DNA of 64,000 bases from Humibacillus sp. DSM 29435 (GCF_001758225.1 NZ_MAST01000001.1:310001-374000); one strand, 5' to 3'; positions 44,421 through 53,634 are shown, counted from the first letter of the stretch. Notes: a model not told the origin generated them from the letters alone. Translations and numbers: made by a program.

Positions 44421-45215
44421 ATGTGCACCTTCTGGATCCTCGTTCGCGCGGGTTTCCGCAGGCACTCGACCTACCGGCTGGCCCTGTTGGCCGGCATGGT
44501 GACGAACTCGGTGTTCGGCGTCATCCGCGCCTCGGTCGTGCTCGCTGCCCTGGCCTCGGCCGGTAAGAGCATCGCCGGCTACGACCCGGCGACCGCGGTC
44601 GCCTTCGTGTGGTGGGGTCAGGCCCTGCTCGGCACGGTCAACCTCTGGGGCTTCCAGGAGGTGAACGCCCGGGTGCGAACGGGCGACATCGCCGTCGACT
44701 TCCTACGGCCGGTCGATCCCCAGCTTGCCTACCTCGCAGGCGATCTCGGTCGCGCCGGCATCAACCTGGTCGCCCGCGGCCTGCCGACCCTCGCCACCGG
44801 CGCCCTGTTCTTCGACCTGGCCTGGCCGCCGGGTGTGCTCAGCTGGGCCAGCGGGTTCGTCTCGCTGCTGCTCGCCGTGGTCGTGGCCTTCGCCGGCAGC
44901 TTCGTCGTCAACCTGCTGGCGTTCTGGCTCGTCGAGGTGCGTGGCATCCGGATGCTCTACATGATCGTCGGTGGCCTGCTGTCGGGCCTCTACCTCCCGG
45001 TGCCGTGGTTTCCCGACTGGCTGCGCACCGTGGCGCAGTGGTCGCCCTTCCCGTCGATGCTGCAGAACCCGGTCGACATCCTCGCCGGGCGAGTCGCCGG
45101 TGGCGACATCACGGGCACCGTTGCGGTGCAGCTGTTCTGGGCAGTGGCGCTGCTCGGTCTGGGCCAGCTGGTGCTGAGCGCCGGCCGGCGACGCCTGGAG
45201 GTGCAGGGTGGGTGA
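44421..45215 (+). CDS. ABC-2 permease, DUF990-type, first subunit
   Basis: About 264 residues from ATG 44421 with six hydrophobic segments. GFRRHSTYRLALLAGMVTNS is the membrane entry, and WGFQEVNARVRTGDIAVDFL with RPVDPQLAYLAGDLGR is the conserved loop of the DUF990 ABC-2 family. It overlaps the second permease gene by 8 bp. Starts further upstream (44361) are possible but have no hydrophobic or family match. The substrate is unknown. Confidence 0.87.
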   Translation: MCTFWILVRAGFRRHSTYRLALLAGMVTNSVFGVIRASVVLAALASAGKSIAGYDPATAVAFVWWGQALLGTVNLWGFQEVNARVRTGDIAVDFLRPVDPQLAYLAGDLGRAGINLVARGLPTLATGALFFDLAWPPGVLSWASGFVSLLLAVVVAFAGSFVVNLLAFWLVEVRGIRMLYMIVGGLLSGLYLPVPWFPDWLRTVAQWSPFPSMLQNPVDILAGRVAGGDITGTVAVQLFWAVALLGLGQLVLSAGRRRLEVQGG

Positions 45216-46011
45216 CCGGCTGGAACCCTACCGAGTGCTGCTCGCCTCACGCATGCGTGCGCAGATGCAGTACCGGGCCTCCTTCGTCACCGACATCCTC
45301 GGCACCGTGGGCGTCGGCGTGGCGGAGTTCGCCGAGGTGTGGGTCATCTTCCACAACGTCGACGTGCTGGGCGGTCTCGACTTCACGGCGGCCCTGCTGG
45401 TCTTCGCTCTCAGCAACATCGCCTTCTCGCTCGCAGACCTGTTCGTCGGCCACCTCGACACCCTGCCCACCTACATCCGGGCCGGCCAGGTCGACGCCTT
45501 CTACGTGCGGCCCCTGCCGCTGCTCGCCCAGCTGGTCACCAGCGACCTGTCGCTGCGACGCATCGGTCGCCTGTCGGTGGCCCTCCTCGCGCTCACGGTG
45601 GCGCTGGCGACGGCCGACATCGCCTGGACGCCCGCCGTGGTCGCCCTGCTGGTGCTGACGGTCGTGAGCGGCACCGCCATCTTCTCGGCCCTGTTCACCG
45701 CCGCTGGGGGGTTGCAGTTCTTCCTCGTCGACGGCGCCGAGTTCACGAACAGCTTCACCTACGGCGGCGCCTATTCTGCGCAGCAGAGCCAGCAGGTCTT
45801 TCCGGGCCCACTGCGCATCTTCTGGACCTTCGTGGTCCCCACGGCGTTCGTGGCCTACCTTCCTGCCGTCAGCATCCTCGAGCTGCCAGGTGACCGGCTG
45901 GCACCCTTGTGGTTGGCGTGGTGCACCCCGCTGGCCGCCGTGCTCTCCTGGACGGTCGCCGGTCTGTGCTGGCGTGCCGGCACCCGTCACTACCAAGGAG
46001 CAGGTGGATGA
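45208..46011 (+). CDS. ABC-2 permease, DUF990-type, second subunit
   Basis: The 267-residue partner of the first permease, with the same plan: RMRAQMQYRASFVTDILGTV at the N-terminus and GHLDTLPTYIRAGQVDAFYV with RPLPLLAQLVTSDLSLRR. It starts with GTG inside the end of the previous gene and overlaps the ATPase gene by 4 nt. Two different permease subunits plus one ATPase make a heteromeric exporter. Confidence 0.87.
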   Translation: MGDRLEPYRVLLASRMRAQMQYRASFVTDILGTVGVGVAEFAEVWVIFHNVDVLGGLDFTAALLVFALSNIAFSLADLFVGHLDTLPTYIRAGQVDAFYVRPLPLLAQLVTSDLSLRRIGRLSVALLALTVALATADIAWTPAVVALLVLTVVSGTAIFSALFTAAGGLQFFLVDGAEFTNSFTYGGAYSAQQSQQVFPGPLRIFWTFVVPTAFVAYLPAVSILELPGDRLAPLWLAWCTPLAAVLSWTVAGLCWRAGTRHYQGAGG

Positions 46012-46940
46012 GCACCATCATCGAGACGCGCGAGCTGGTGCGTGAGTTCAAGAAGACCCGAGCGGTCGACCGCATGTCGTTCGTCGTCGAACCCGGTGAG
46101 TCCGTGGGCTACATCGGTGCCAACGGCGCCGGCAAGTCGACGACGATCAAGATGCTGACCGGCATCCTCAAGCCGACGTCGGGGCACGTACGCACCTGCG
46201 GGCTCGACCCCATGCGCCAGCGGATCGCGGTGGCCAGGCGGGTGGGCGTGGTGTTCGGTCAACGGTCGCAGCTGTGGTGGGACCTGCCGCTGGGGGAGTC
46301 GTTCACGATCCTGGCCGCCATCCATCGCCTCGACCCCGCAGCCGGTCGGGCCCGAACCCGGGAGCTCGTCGACCAGCTCGAGATGGGGCCACAGCTGGGC
46401 ACGCCCGTGCGTTCGCTCTCGCTCGGCCAACGGATGCGGGCCGAGATCGCGGCCGCTCTGCTGCACACGCCCGACCTGCTGATCCTCGACGAGCCGACGA
46501 TCGGGCTCGACGTGCTCTCGAAGCAGCGGCTGCGAGAGTTTCTGGTGGCCGAGCGGCGCGAGCGGGGGACCACCCTGCTGCTCACCACCCACGACATGGG
46601 CGACATCGAGCGGCTCTGTGACCGGGTGCTGGTCATCGACCGTGGTGCGTTGGCCTTCGACGGCACGCTCGCCGGTCTCGCCGCGACCGTGGGGGCGCAA
46701 CGGCTGCTCGTCATCGACCTCGCCGTGCCCACGCCGCCCCTGACCGCCATCGCGGGGGCGACCCTCGTCTCGAACGAGTCGCAGGGGTTGCGCCAGAGCC
46801 TGGCCTTCGACCCGAAGAGCACCACGGCTGCGGCCGTGCTGGCGCGGGTGTCGGCCGTGGCGGAGGTGCGCGACCTGGCCATCGAGGAGCCCGACATCGA
46901 AGACGTCGTTCGCCGCCTCTACGCGGCCTCGAGGCCGTAG
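46008..46940 (+). CDS. ABC transporter ATP-binding protein of the DUF990 system
   Basis: A 310-residue ATPase with Walker A GYIGANGAGKSTT, the subfamily motif FGQRSQLWWDLP in the Q-loop region, signature LSLGQRMRAEIA, Walker B LLILDEPTIGLD and H-loop TTHDMGDIERL. The Q-loop FGQRSQLWWD is characteristic of ATPases paired with DUF990 permeases. A C-terminal domain (about 225-310) follows. Function of the transporter is unknown. Confidence 0.92.
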   Translation: MSTIIETRELVREFKKTRAVDRMSFVVEPGESVGYIGANGAGKSTTIKMLTGILKPTSGHVRTCGLDPMRQRIAVARRVGVVFGQRSQLWWDLPLGESFTILAAIHRLDPAAGRARTRELVDQLEMGPQLGTPVRSLSLGQRMRAEIAAALLHTPDLLILDEPTIGLDVLSKQRLREFLVAERRERGTTLLLTTHDMGDIERLCDRVLVIDRGALAFDGTLAGLAATVGAQRLLVIDLAVPTPPLTAIAGATLVSNESQGLRQSLAFDPKSTTAAAVLARVSAVAEVRDLAIEEPDIEDVVRRLYAASRP

Positions 46941-46972
46941 ACCGAACCCGCCACCTCACCTCGCGCCCTGCC

Positions 46973-47012
46973 GTGTGCGTCTACCCGGGCCAGCACCCGG
47001 GTCAACGCACAC
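46973..47012. terminator. Two-part bidirectional terminator hairpin
   Basis: GTGTGCGT (46973-46980) pairs with ACGCACAC (47005-47012), and inside it ACCCGGG (46983-46989) pairs with CCCGGGT (46996-47002) around CCAGCA. The two stems are separated by a 2x2 internal loop. It lies between the convergent ABC operon and the carotenoid genes and can serve both. Confidence 0.8.
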
Positions 47013-47048
47013 AGCAGGTGGCCGGTCAGTATCGAGTCGTCAGGACGG

Positions 47049-48635
47049 TCAGCGCCGACTGGGCAGGGTGGCCATCGCCCGCCGGGCAGCGTGGGCGAGG
47101 GCCTGGCCGCGCCCCTTGAGGGGCACCGTCCACACGTCGTGGCCGGGCAGCCCCCGCTCGGTGAGCAGCGCGTTGGCCGCGAGCCATCCGGTGGTCGCGG
47201 CGCGCTCCATCAGGGCCACCGGGTGTTCACACCGGATGCCGTCGCCGGCGAGCACCACGCGGGCGTCGCTGGTCGTGACACCGGGCCGGTCGGCCCACGG
47301 GTCGGTGCCGGCCAGGGGGCAGTCGTCGGCGACGATCCACTCGTCGTGGACGACCGTCGCCCGGGCCAGCTCTGGATGCACGCGGTGCAGCTGGCTCAGC
47401 AGCTCGGCGCGCATGGCCGTCTCGTCGAAGTCTGCTGGCGCGGCGTAGGCGTGCAGCTCGACGACGGATCCGCCGGTGCGCGTCGCCCAGTCGCGGGCGC
47501 CGTCTTCCATCTGCTCGACGAACGACACGTTGTCGAGGGGCCCAAAGCGGCTCGTGCCGAGAAACGGTGGCGCACCCGGGGCCGGCTGCCGGTCGAGCCA
47601 CAGCCGCCAGACGATGAAGGGAGGTGCGATGCGCAGGGCGGCCACGCGGGAACGCCACTGCTCGTCACCGAGCCAGGGCGCCCCGGCCACGAGCTGCTGC
47701 AAGGGCGCCCGGTCGGTGGCGAGCACCACGGCATCCGCCTCGATCGTTTGTTCGTCGTCGAGGGTGACGCGGATGCCGGCGTCGCTCTCGTCGAGCGCAG
47801 TGACCGAACGTGCGGTCAGGGTGGTGACCCCCAAGCTGAACAGGTAGCGACCGAGCGGGGCCCAGAGTGCCTCGTCGTACGCGGCGCGTGGTACGTCGAA
47901 GAGCAGGCCCTCGGCGGAACCGGTGAAGTAGGTGTGGAACATCGCCACGAGCTCACCGCCCGAGAACTCGCGCGGGTCGGCGAAGAAGCTGCGCGCGAAC
48001 ACCTCGAGGGCGAGGTGACGGGCCTCGTCGGGAAACTTCAGCCGGTCGAGCACGTCGGCGGCGCTCACCCCGTCGTACTCGCTGTAGGTCGCCGGAAAGG
48101 TGACGTCGAGCAGGCCCAACGCGGCCCCGATGTCGACGTGGCGCAGGGCCGACAACGGAAAGCTGGGGCTCTGGGCCACGAAGGCGGCGATGCTGAGGGG
48201 TGGGGTGCGCGGGATGCTCGCGAAGGAGTCGGTCGGGCCGTCGGCGAGGCGCAGGGGGTAGTCGTCGAGGGGCATCAGCCGCTCGAGGCCGGGGTCTCCG
48301 CGTCGCAGCAGGGCACGAAGGTTGTAGTACTGCCGGAAGAACGCGTGGAACCCTCGACTCATGGTGGCGGTCTCGGCCGCATCCTCACGAGCGTCCTGTT
48401 CGCAGAGGCCGATCGGCCAGGAACGCACTCGCCCGCCCAGGGTCTGCTGACGCTCCACGAGTGTGACCCGAACGCCTCGCTCGGCGAGGCCCACTGCGGC
48501 CGTCAGCCCCGCGATGCCGCCACCGACCACGACCACGCCCCGGGGGGTGAAGCCCTCCCCACCGGTGCGAGGGCGGGGGGCGAGGTGTCTGACGGCCCGG
48601 GGGTCGCGGCCCGGTACCCAGGTGGCCTGGTTCAT
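47049..48635 (-). CDS. crtU: CrtU-type carotenoid desaturase/methyltransferase (aromatic end-group synthase)
   Basis: A 528-residue FAD protein. The dinucleotide fold is GVVVVGGGIAGLTAAVGLAE with ERQQTLGGRV. SRGFHAFFRQYYNLRALLRR with DP and DYPL following is characteristic of CrtU, which converts beta-ionone rings to aromatic phi rings, as in isorenieratene. The C-terminal AGDGIRCEHPVALMERAATT closes the FAD domain. It is last in the crtYc-crtYd-crtT-crtU unit and overlaps crtT by 4 nt. CrtE, CrtB and CrtI are not in the window. Confidence 0.85.
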   Translation of the reverse strand: MNQATWVPGRDPRAVRHLAPRPRTGGEGFTPRGVVVVGGGIAGLTAAVGLAERGVRVTLVERQQTLGGRVRSWPIGLCEQDAREDAAETATMSRGFHAFFRQYYNLRALLRRGDPGLERLMPLDDYPLRLADGPTDSFASIPRTPPLSIAAFVAQSPSFPLSALRHVDIGAALGLLDVTFPATYSEYDGVSAADVLDRLKFPDEARHLALEVFARSFFADPREFSGGELVAMFHTYFTGSAEGLLFDVPRAAYDEALWAPLGRYLFSLGVTTLTARSVTALDESDAGIRVTLDDEQTIEADAVVLATDRAPLQQLVAGAPWLGDEQWRSRVAALRIAPPFIVWRLWLDRQPAPGAPPFLGTSRFGPLDNVSFVEQMEDGARDWATRTGGSVVELHAYAAPADFDETAMRAELLSQLHRVHPELARATVVHDEWIVADDCPLAGTDPWADRPGVTTSDARVVLAGDGIRCEHPVALMERAATTGWLAANALLTERGLPGHDVWTVPLKGRGQALAHAARRAMATLPSRR

Positions 48636-49417
48636 GATCGCTTCGGCCTCTGTCCGTGGAAGGTGTGGATGATGCCGCGCTGCCAGCCGCCGATGGTGCT
48701 CGAGCGCACCTGTTCGAAGCCGGCGTCACGCAGCCGGGTGCGCAGTGCGGGAACGGAGTCCATGTCGATCACGCTGCGCCACAGGTAGCGGTACAGACGG
48801 GTGCGTCGCGAGGTGACCCAACCGAGCGGAACGACCACACCCCAGCAGACGGCGCTCCAGACCGCGGTGGCGGCGCGGTTGCCCGCCACCGAGTACTCGT
48901 GGACCACCAGGGTGCCGCCGGGCCGCAACAGGCCCAGCAGGGTGGTGAACAGGTCGTCGCGCTGCGAGACGTTGCGCACGAGGTAGGCCGCGAAGATGGC
49001 GTCGAGCTCGATGCCGCCCAGCTCCGGCAGGTCGGCCAGCTGTTCGGCCCGGCCCTGGGCGAAGCTCACGTTCGCCGGCCACGTCTTCGCTCGCGCCTCC
49101 CGGAGCATGCCGGCCGAACCGTCGACCCCGATCAGCCGGTAGTCGAGGCCGGCCACGTCGAGGGTCTGCACGAGGGCTCGGGTCGAGGCGCCGGAGCCGC
49201 AGCCGATGTCGACCACCGTGACCGGGTGCGTGCTGGGCGCCGCCATGCCTGCCGCCGCGTTGGCCGCCGCCGCGAGGGCGTCGACCAGCACCTGCGCAGA
49301 GGCTCGCAGGTGGGCGTGGTAGCCGGGGTTGAGCCCGACCATGAGGTCGTAGCGGTCGGCGACCTCATCGAACGCCTCAGGCACCTGGCTTCGGTTCACG
49401 GCCTCGGACGTCGTCAT
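48632..49417 (-). CDS. crtT: CrtT-type SAM methyltransferase
   Basis: A 261-residue UbiE-like class I methyltransferase: FDEVADRYDLMVGLNPGYHA, motif I VVDIGCGSGASTRALV, LIGVDGSAGML, and FAAYLVRNVSQRDDLFTTLL. Its place between cyclase and crtU genes matches crtT of the Streptomyces griseus crtYTU group. Its exact role in carotenoid modification is not settled. ATG 49417 overlaps the crtYd stop. Confidence 0.78.
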   Translation of the reverse strand: MTTSEAVNRSQVPEAFDEVADRYDLMVGLNPGYHAHLRASAQVLVDALAAAANAAAGMAAPSTHPVTVVDIGCGSGASTRALVQTLDVAGLDYRLIGVDGSAGMLREARAKTWPANVSFAQGRAEQLADLPELGGIELDAIFAAYLVRNVSQRDDLFTTLLGLLRPGGTLVVHEYSVAGNRAATAVWSAVCWGVVVPLGWVTSRRTRLYRYLWRSVIDMDSVPALRTRLRDAGFEQVRSSTIGGWQRGIIHTFHGQRPKRS

Positions 49418-49773
49418 TCCTTGCTCCCTCTGTCGGTGGTGGCCGAGCCCGCGGCCGTGATCGTGGTGGTGCGCTGCTTTCGCTTGGCGCGCTCCCAGAG
49501 CACGATGGCGCTGGTGACCATGGAAAAGCCGAAGAGGTAGTCCTCGACCGGGATGTCCCAAGGGAAGCGGAGGCCGAGGTGGTGCTCCGCGTTGTAGATC
49601 ACGATCGGCGCGCTCAGCTTCGTCAGCCAGCCGTCGACGAGGGCCTGGAAGAACGCGACGATGGCCATCGAGACCCAGAACTGCGCCTTCCGGAAGAGCC
49701 CCAGCCCGACGCGACGTTCGAGAACGACGGTGGCCACGACCGAGAGCACGGCCAGCACGGTGTACTCAGGCAC
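49414..49773 (-). CDS. crtYd: Lycopene beta-cyclase subunit CrtYd
   Basis: The 119-residue protein has three hydrophobic segments and the lycopene-cyclase-domain block FPWDIPVEDYLFGFSMVTSA. It is the second half of the heterodimeric CrtYc/CrtYd cyclase found in actinobacteria. It starts with GTG 49773 inside the end of crtYc (8-bp overlap) and overlaps crtT by 4 nt. The longer open frame upstream is antisense-type shadow within crtYc. Confidence 0.85.
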   Translation of the reverse strand: MPEYTVLAVLSVVATVVLERRVGLGLFRKAQFWVSMAIVAFFQALVDGWLTKLSAPIVIYNAEHHLGLRFPWDIPVEDYLFGFSMVTSAIVLWERAKRKQRTTTITAAGSATTDRGSKE

Positions 49774-50104
49774 GGGCCCGCCACCTCCGCGCCCAGGTGA
49801 ACACGGTGCCGACGGCCTCGTACGTGAGCAACCCGCAGATCGGGATGACCACGAAGAAGACGAGCTCTTCGAGCGGCATCCGCAACGGCAGCTGGATGCC
49901 GGTGACGTAGCTGGGGTTGTAGCTCCAGTGCCCTCGCCAGATGCCGAGGATGTCCCACACCGCATAGACGATGACGACCGGGATCATGGCGGCCAGCAGC
50001 AGCTTCGGGCGCCGGTACACCTTTGCGGAGAACACGAACTCGAGGGGAAGGGTGATCAGTAGGCACCCCGCCATCAGGGCGAGGTACTGGTAGTGGTCGT
50101 CCAT
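49766..50104 (-). CDS. crtYc: Lycopene beta-cyclase subunit CrtYc
   Basis: A 112-residue membrane protein with the block RMPLEELVFFVVIPICGLLT, the counterpart of PVEDYLFGF in CrtYd, plus FVFSAKVYRRPKLLLAAMIP. The pair cyclises lycopene ends. ATG 50104 starts at MDDHYQYLALM; the open frame upstream has no hydrophobic match. It is the first gene of the crt unit. The 87-bp gap upstream is the probable promoter region. Confidence 0.85.
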   Translation of the reverse strand: MDDHYQYLALMAGCLLITLPLEFVFSAKVYRRPKLLLAAMIPVVIVYAVWDILGIWRGHWSYNPSYVTGIQLPLRMPLEELVFFVVIPICGLLTYEAVGTVFTWARRWRARA

Positions 50105-50191
50105 CGGCCCCGTTCTCATCTCTTGGCCGCTGGTCGGCCAGGCACCCGTCGCCACCAGCCTATGCGAGGGGCTACGAACGGGTACGACCGG

Positions 50192-50959
50192 TCAGAAGGC
50201 GGTGTAGCCGCCGTCGGCGACGAGCACCGAGCCGGTCACGAAGCTCGAGGCGTCACTGGCCAGGAAGACGACGGCAGGCGCGAGCTCGCTGACGGTGCCG
50301 TACCGCACGAGGGGTGCGTCTTCGACCCACTGCCGGCGGAACCGGGGGTCGTCGACCGGTGACATGTCGGTCTTGATGTAGCCGGGCGCCAGGGCGTTGA
50401 CCCGCACCCCGTACGGTCCCCACTCGGCGGCCAGGCTTCGGGTGAGGTGGTGCACGGCCGCCTTGGACGCGTTGTAGGCCGGCTGCCACTGTGGACGGTT
50501 GACGATGAGACCCGACATCGAGCCGATGTTGACGATGACGCCGGACTGCTGACCGACGAAGTGACGGCCGAAGGTCTGGGCGCAGCGCCAGACGGCGTCG
50601 AGGTTGACGTTCATGACCGCGCGCCAGTCGTCGTCGGTGACCTCGAGGGCAGGGGCGTGAACGCACGCGCCGGCGTTGTTGACGAGCACGTCTGCCCGTC
50701 CGAAGGCGGTCAGGGTCTCGTCGAGCATCCGCGTGACGTCAGCGCCCGAGGTCACGTCGGCCGTGACGAAGTGCGCCGAATGGCCCTGGTCGAGCAGGTT
50801 CTGCGCCACATGCTCTCCTCGCGCGCTGTCGCGACCGACGAGCACGACGCTGGCGCCGGCTTCGGCCAGGGCGGTCGCAAAGCCCTCACCGAGGCCTCGC
50901 GTGCCACCCGTGACCACGGCGACGCGACCGTCGAGCCGGAAGCGGTCGAGGGCGCTCAT
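50192..50959 (-). CDS. Short-chain dehydrogenase/reductase (glucose/gluconate-dehydrogenase-like)
   Basis: A classical SDR of 255 residues: VVTGGTRGLGEGFATALAEA, NNAGACVHAP, catalytic Ser in NIGSMSG and YNASK, then ALAPGYIKTDM. Overall it resembles gluconate 5-dehydrogenase and related sugar or 3-oxoacyl reductases. The substrate is not fixed. ATG 50959 overlaps the stop of the subtilase gene upstream. Confidence 0.87.
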   Translation of the reverse strand: MSALDRFRLDGRVAVVTGGTRGLGEGFATALAEAGASVVLVGRDSARGEHVAQNLLDQGHSAHFVTADVTSGADVTRMLDETLTAFGRADVLVNNAGACVHAPALEVTDDDWRAVMNVNLDAVWRCAQTFGRHFVGQQSGVIVNIGSMSGLIVNRPQWQPAYNASKAAVHHLTRSLAAEWGPYGVRVNALAPGYIKTDMSPVDDPRFRRQWVEDAPLVRYGTVSELAPAVVFLASDASSFVTGSVLVADGGYTAF

Positions 50960-52722
50960 CGCACGGCGGCGAGGGCGTCGACGACCCCGTGGCCGAAGTA
51001 GCTGTTGTCGGAGGTGGTGCCGACGCAGGGCGCATTGGGCGTCGAGGGTGGGCAGGCCTTCGGGTCGGCCTGAGCGCGAAGCTCGGTGATGAGCTTCGCC
51101 GGCTTCCAGCCGGGGTGCCGGCTCTTCATCAGGGCCAGCACGCCAGCGACGTGGGGGGTGGCCATCGAGGTGCCGCTCTTGAGGCCGTAGCCGTTGTCGG
51201 CGATCACCGTCGAGAGGATGCCGGAGCCGGGCGCCGCCACGTCGATCTTGCCCAGGCCACGGTTGGAGAACCCGGAGAAGGAGGAGTCGAGAGTGTTGCC
51301 GACCTGCGCCAGCGACGACACGGTGACCACACCCGGTAGCTCGGTGGGGATGTCGAGGCAGCCGTTGTTGATGACGCGCCTCACCGGGGTGCCGTCGTCG
51401 GGGCTGGTGTCGTCGGTCGTCTTGTTCGCCAGATCGTAGGCCGAGTTGCCCGCGGCGGCGGCATGCACCACGCCTCGCGAGGTCGACCAGGCGACGGCCC
51501 GGCGCACGGCTTCCTTCGCGGCGGCCTGGTCGGGCTGGTCGGAGCAGTAGAACTGGAACGGGTCGATGTAGTAGCTGTTGTTGGTCACGTCCATGTCGCG
51601 CAGGCCGGCCCAGACGAAGCCACACACGGCGTACTCGGGGTAGATGTAGCCGGCGTCGTCGACCACCTTGACCGACGCGACCCTCACCTTGGGGGCGACG
51701 CCGACCATGCCGATCCCGTTGCGGGCGGCCGCGATGGTGCCGGCCACGTGGGTGCCGTGGTCGCTCGTCGTCGGCCGCCAGCCGGTGGCCGAGGGGTCGG
51801 GTCGCCCGGCGTCGGAGCAGTTGACCGAGTCGGCGACGTCGAGGTTGGCGGCGAGGTCGGGGTGATCGGCGTCGATGCCGCTGTCGAGCACACCCACCAC
51901 CACCTGACGGGACCCGTCAGTAACCTCGTGCGCCTCGTCGGCCTTGATCATGGCCAGGTCCCACTGGTCGGTCTCGAGCGGGTCGAGGGCGGGGTCGTCA
52001 CCGCCCAGCAGCGGCATGGCCGCGTCAGGGATGTCTGTGGCGCCAGCGCCGGCGCCGGCGCTTCCCTCCGGCGTGCCTTCGGCGACCGCCACGCTGCGCG
52101 TCGCCCCGACCGAGATGACTGCCGCGCCGCCCTTGGCCCTGACGTCACCTCGGAACGACCCGTTCGTCGAGTGGGCGACGACGACACCGATCTGGGGCCA
52201 CGACTGCACCACGACGCCGCCGGCCCGCCGCACGGCCGCCGCGACGCGCTGGGTCTGAGCGGGGCCGGCAGTCTTGGCGTTGACGACGTAGCTCATGAGC
52301 AGCCCGTCGGGCGTCGAGATCGGCACCGGGGTCGAGGCCGGTCGGTCGCTCGATGGCCCCGGGCCGGTTTCGAGAGCCGCCGGCGAGTCGCCTTCTGCCT
52401 GTTCGGCAGCAGCGCCGGGGGCACTCGACCCGCTGATGGCCGCAGCTGCGCGTGCGGCCGCGGCGTCGACGAGGGCGGACACGCTGGTGGCGGCCGCGCC
52501 CGGGTCGGGGTCGGCGGCGGGGCGACCGGTCTGCAGACCGCCCGCGGCCGGCCCGTCTGCGGCAGCCGTCGACGACCCCACGCCCGTCGGCGCGGCAATG
52601 CTCGAGCCCTGCGCCGAGGCCCCGGCGCAGAGGGCCGCGGCCGCGACGACGATCACGGCCCGGCGCACTGCGGTCGTGGGTCGCATACGGGGAGAGCTCC
52701 AGGGGTCGAGTCGCGTCAGCAT
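50956..52722 (-). CDS. Secreted subtilisin-like serine protease (S8)
   Basis: About 588 residues. A signal peptide is clear (AVRRAVIVVAAAALCAGASA), followed by a long Ala/Ser/Pro/Gly-rich stretch to about residue 130 and an inhibitor-like propeptide. The catalytic triad is complete: Asp in GVLDSGIDADHPDL, His in DHGTHVAGTIAAA, Ser in SGTSMATPHVAGVLA, with the oxyanion Asn in AAAAGNSAYD. Several Cys suggest disulfides. Starts at 52722 or 52686 both give a signal peptide; neither has a good Shine-Dalgarno. Coupling to a cytosolic SDR is unexplained. Confidence 0.92.
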   Translation of the reverse strand: MLTRLDPWSSPRMRPTTAVRRAVIVVAAAALCAGASAQGSSIAAPTGVGSSTAAADGPAAGGLQTGRPAADPDPGAAATSVSALVDAAAARAAAAISGSSAPGAAAEQAEGDSPAALETGPGPSSDRPASTPVPISTPDGLLMSYVVNAKTAGPAQTQRVAAAVRRAGGVVVQSWPQIGVVVAHSTNGSFRGDVRAKGGAAVISVGATRSVAVAEGTPEGSAGAGAGATDIPDAAMPLLGGDDPALDPLETDQWDLAMIKADEAHEVTDGSRQVVVGVLDSGIDADHPDLAANLDVADSVNCSDAGRPDPSATGWRPTTSDHGTHVAGTIAAARNGIGMVGVAPKVRVASVKVVDDAGYIYPEYAVCGFVWAGLRDMDVTNNSYYIDPFQFYCSDQPDQAAAKEAVRRAVAWSTSRGVVHAAAAGNSAYDLANKTTDDTSPDDGTPVRRVINNGCLDIPTELPGVVTVSSLAQVGNTLDSSFSGFSNRGLGKIDVAAPGSGILSTVIADNGYGLKSGTSMATPHVAGVLALMKSRHPGWKPAKLITELRAQADPKACPPSTPNAPCVGTTSDNSYFGHGVVDALAAVR

Positions 52723-52814
52723 GAGCGTGCGCCGGTGATGAGCGTGGCGTACCCCTCCATCGTTGCCGCTCGCCCCCGATCGCGCCAGCCCGGGTGGGGA
52801 CTCTCGCGTGCAGG

Positions 52815-53564
52815 TCAGGCGGAGAGCGAGTCGAGCACGACGCCGGCGACGTGATGGGGGTGGGTGTACGGGTTGTTGTGCGAACCGGGTTGCGTCGAGA
52901 CGCGGACCCGGGGCGACGCGACGGCGAGGGTGGCCAGCCGCTCGAGCCACTCGCGGGGCGCGAACGAGTCGTGCACGCCCGAGGTGAGCGACAACGGCAT
53001 CCGTAAGCGGCCTACGCGCTCGTCGGGGGCGTCGGCGAGTCCGGACAGCAGGATCGAGGGAACCCCCCACCAGCCGCGCGCGACCTCGCTCGGTCGGATC
53101 TGGCGCAGGGTGTCGTCGCGGTAGGCGGTCACAGCGGCGCGCGCCAGGTGCGGCCAGCGACGCTGCGGCGGGGTGAACGTGGGCCCCGCCATCACGAGCG
53201 AGAGGTTCGGATGCCGTTCCTGCGCGAAGAGCGCGGCGGTGAGCGCGGCCTGTGAACCGGTCGAGTGCCCGATGATCGTGGTGCGGTGGTCCGTCGGCTG
53301 ACTGATGACCCAGGCGGCCGTCAGCAGCCCGATCGCGTGCACGTTGGGTCGGGTGCTGTTGGGCTCGCGGAGGCCGAAGCCCGGCAGGTCGAGCAGAGCG
53401 ACGCTCACGCCACGCGCCGCGATCGCGTGGGCGGTCGGCAGGGCGTACTTCGGCAGACCGAGGCCCGGAACCAGCACGACGGAGGCGGCTGAGCGACCGG
53501 CTGGAGGGTCGACCACCAGGGCGTGGACGCGTTTGGAGCCCACGTCGGTGAAGGTGTGTCGCAT
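52815..53564 (-). CDS. Alpha/beta hydrolase
   Basis: A 249-residue hydrolase with the nucleophile elbow IGHSTGSQAAL (Ser), the oxyanion region LVPGLGLPKYALP and a late His in QPGSHNNPYTHPHHV. VRVSTQPGSH places the catalytic His in the usual strand 8 loop. An Asp/Glu is likely in GVHDSFAP. The substrate is unknown. ATG 53564 is chosen; the frame is open to 53651 but overlaps the divergent oxidase. Confidence 0.83.
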   Translation of the reverse strand: MRHTFTDVGSKRVHALVVDPPAGRSAASVVLVPGLGLPKYALPTAHAIAARGVSVALLDLPGFGLREPNSTRPNVHAIGLLTAAWVISQPTDHRTTIIGHSTGSQAALTAALFAQERHPNLSLVMAGPTFTPPQRRWPHLARAAVTAYRDDTLRQIRPSEVARGWWGVPSILLSGLADAPDERVGRLRMPLSLTSGVHDSFAPREWLERLATLAVASPRVRVSTQPGSHNNPYTHPHHVAGVVLDSLSA

Positions 53565-53634
53565 GCTCCATGATGGAACAACGCCGTCGGGGCCGAGCGG
53601 GCGGCGCCCGATGAGCACGAGGAGAGAGAGCCCG

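Noticed and set aside
47091-48788. A 565-codon open frame antisense to crtU
   Set aside because: It lies opposite a well-supported gene, its translation is low complexity (Gly, Arg, Val, His, Glu) and matches no family. Such frames are expected opposite high-GC genes.
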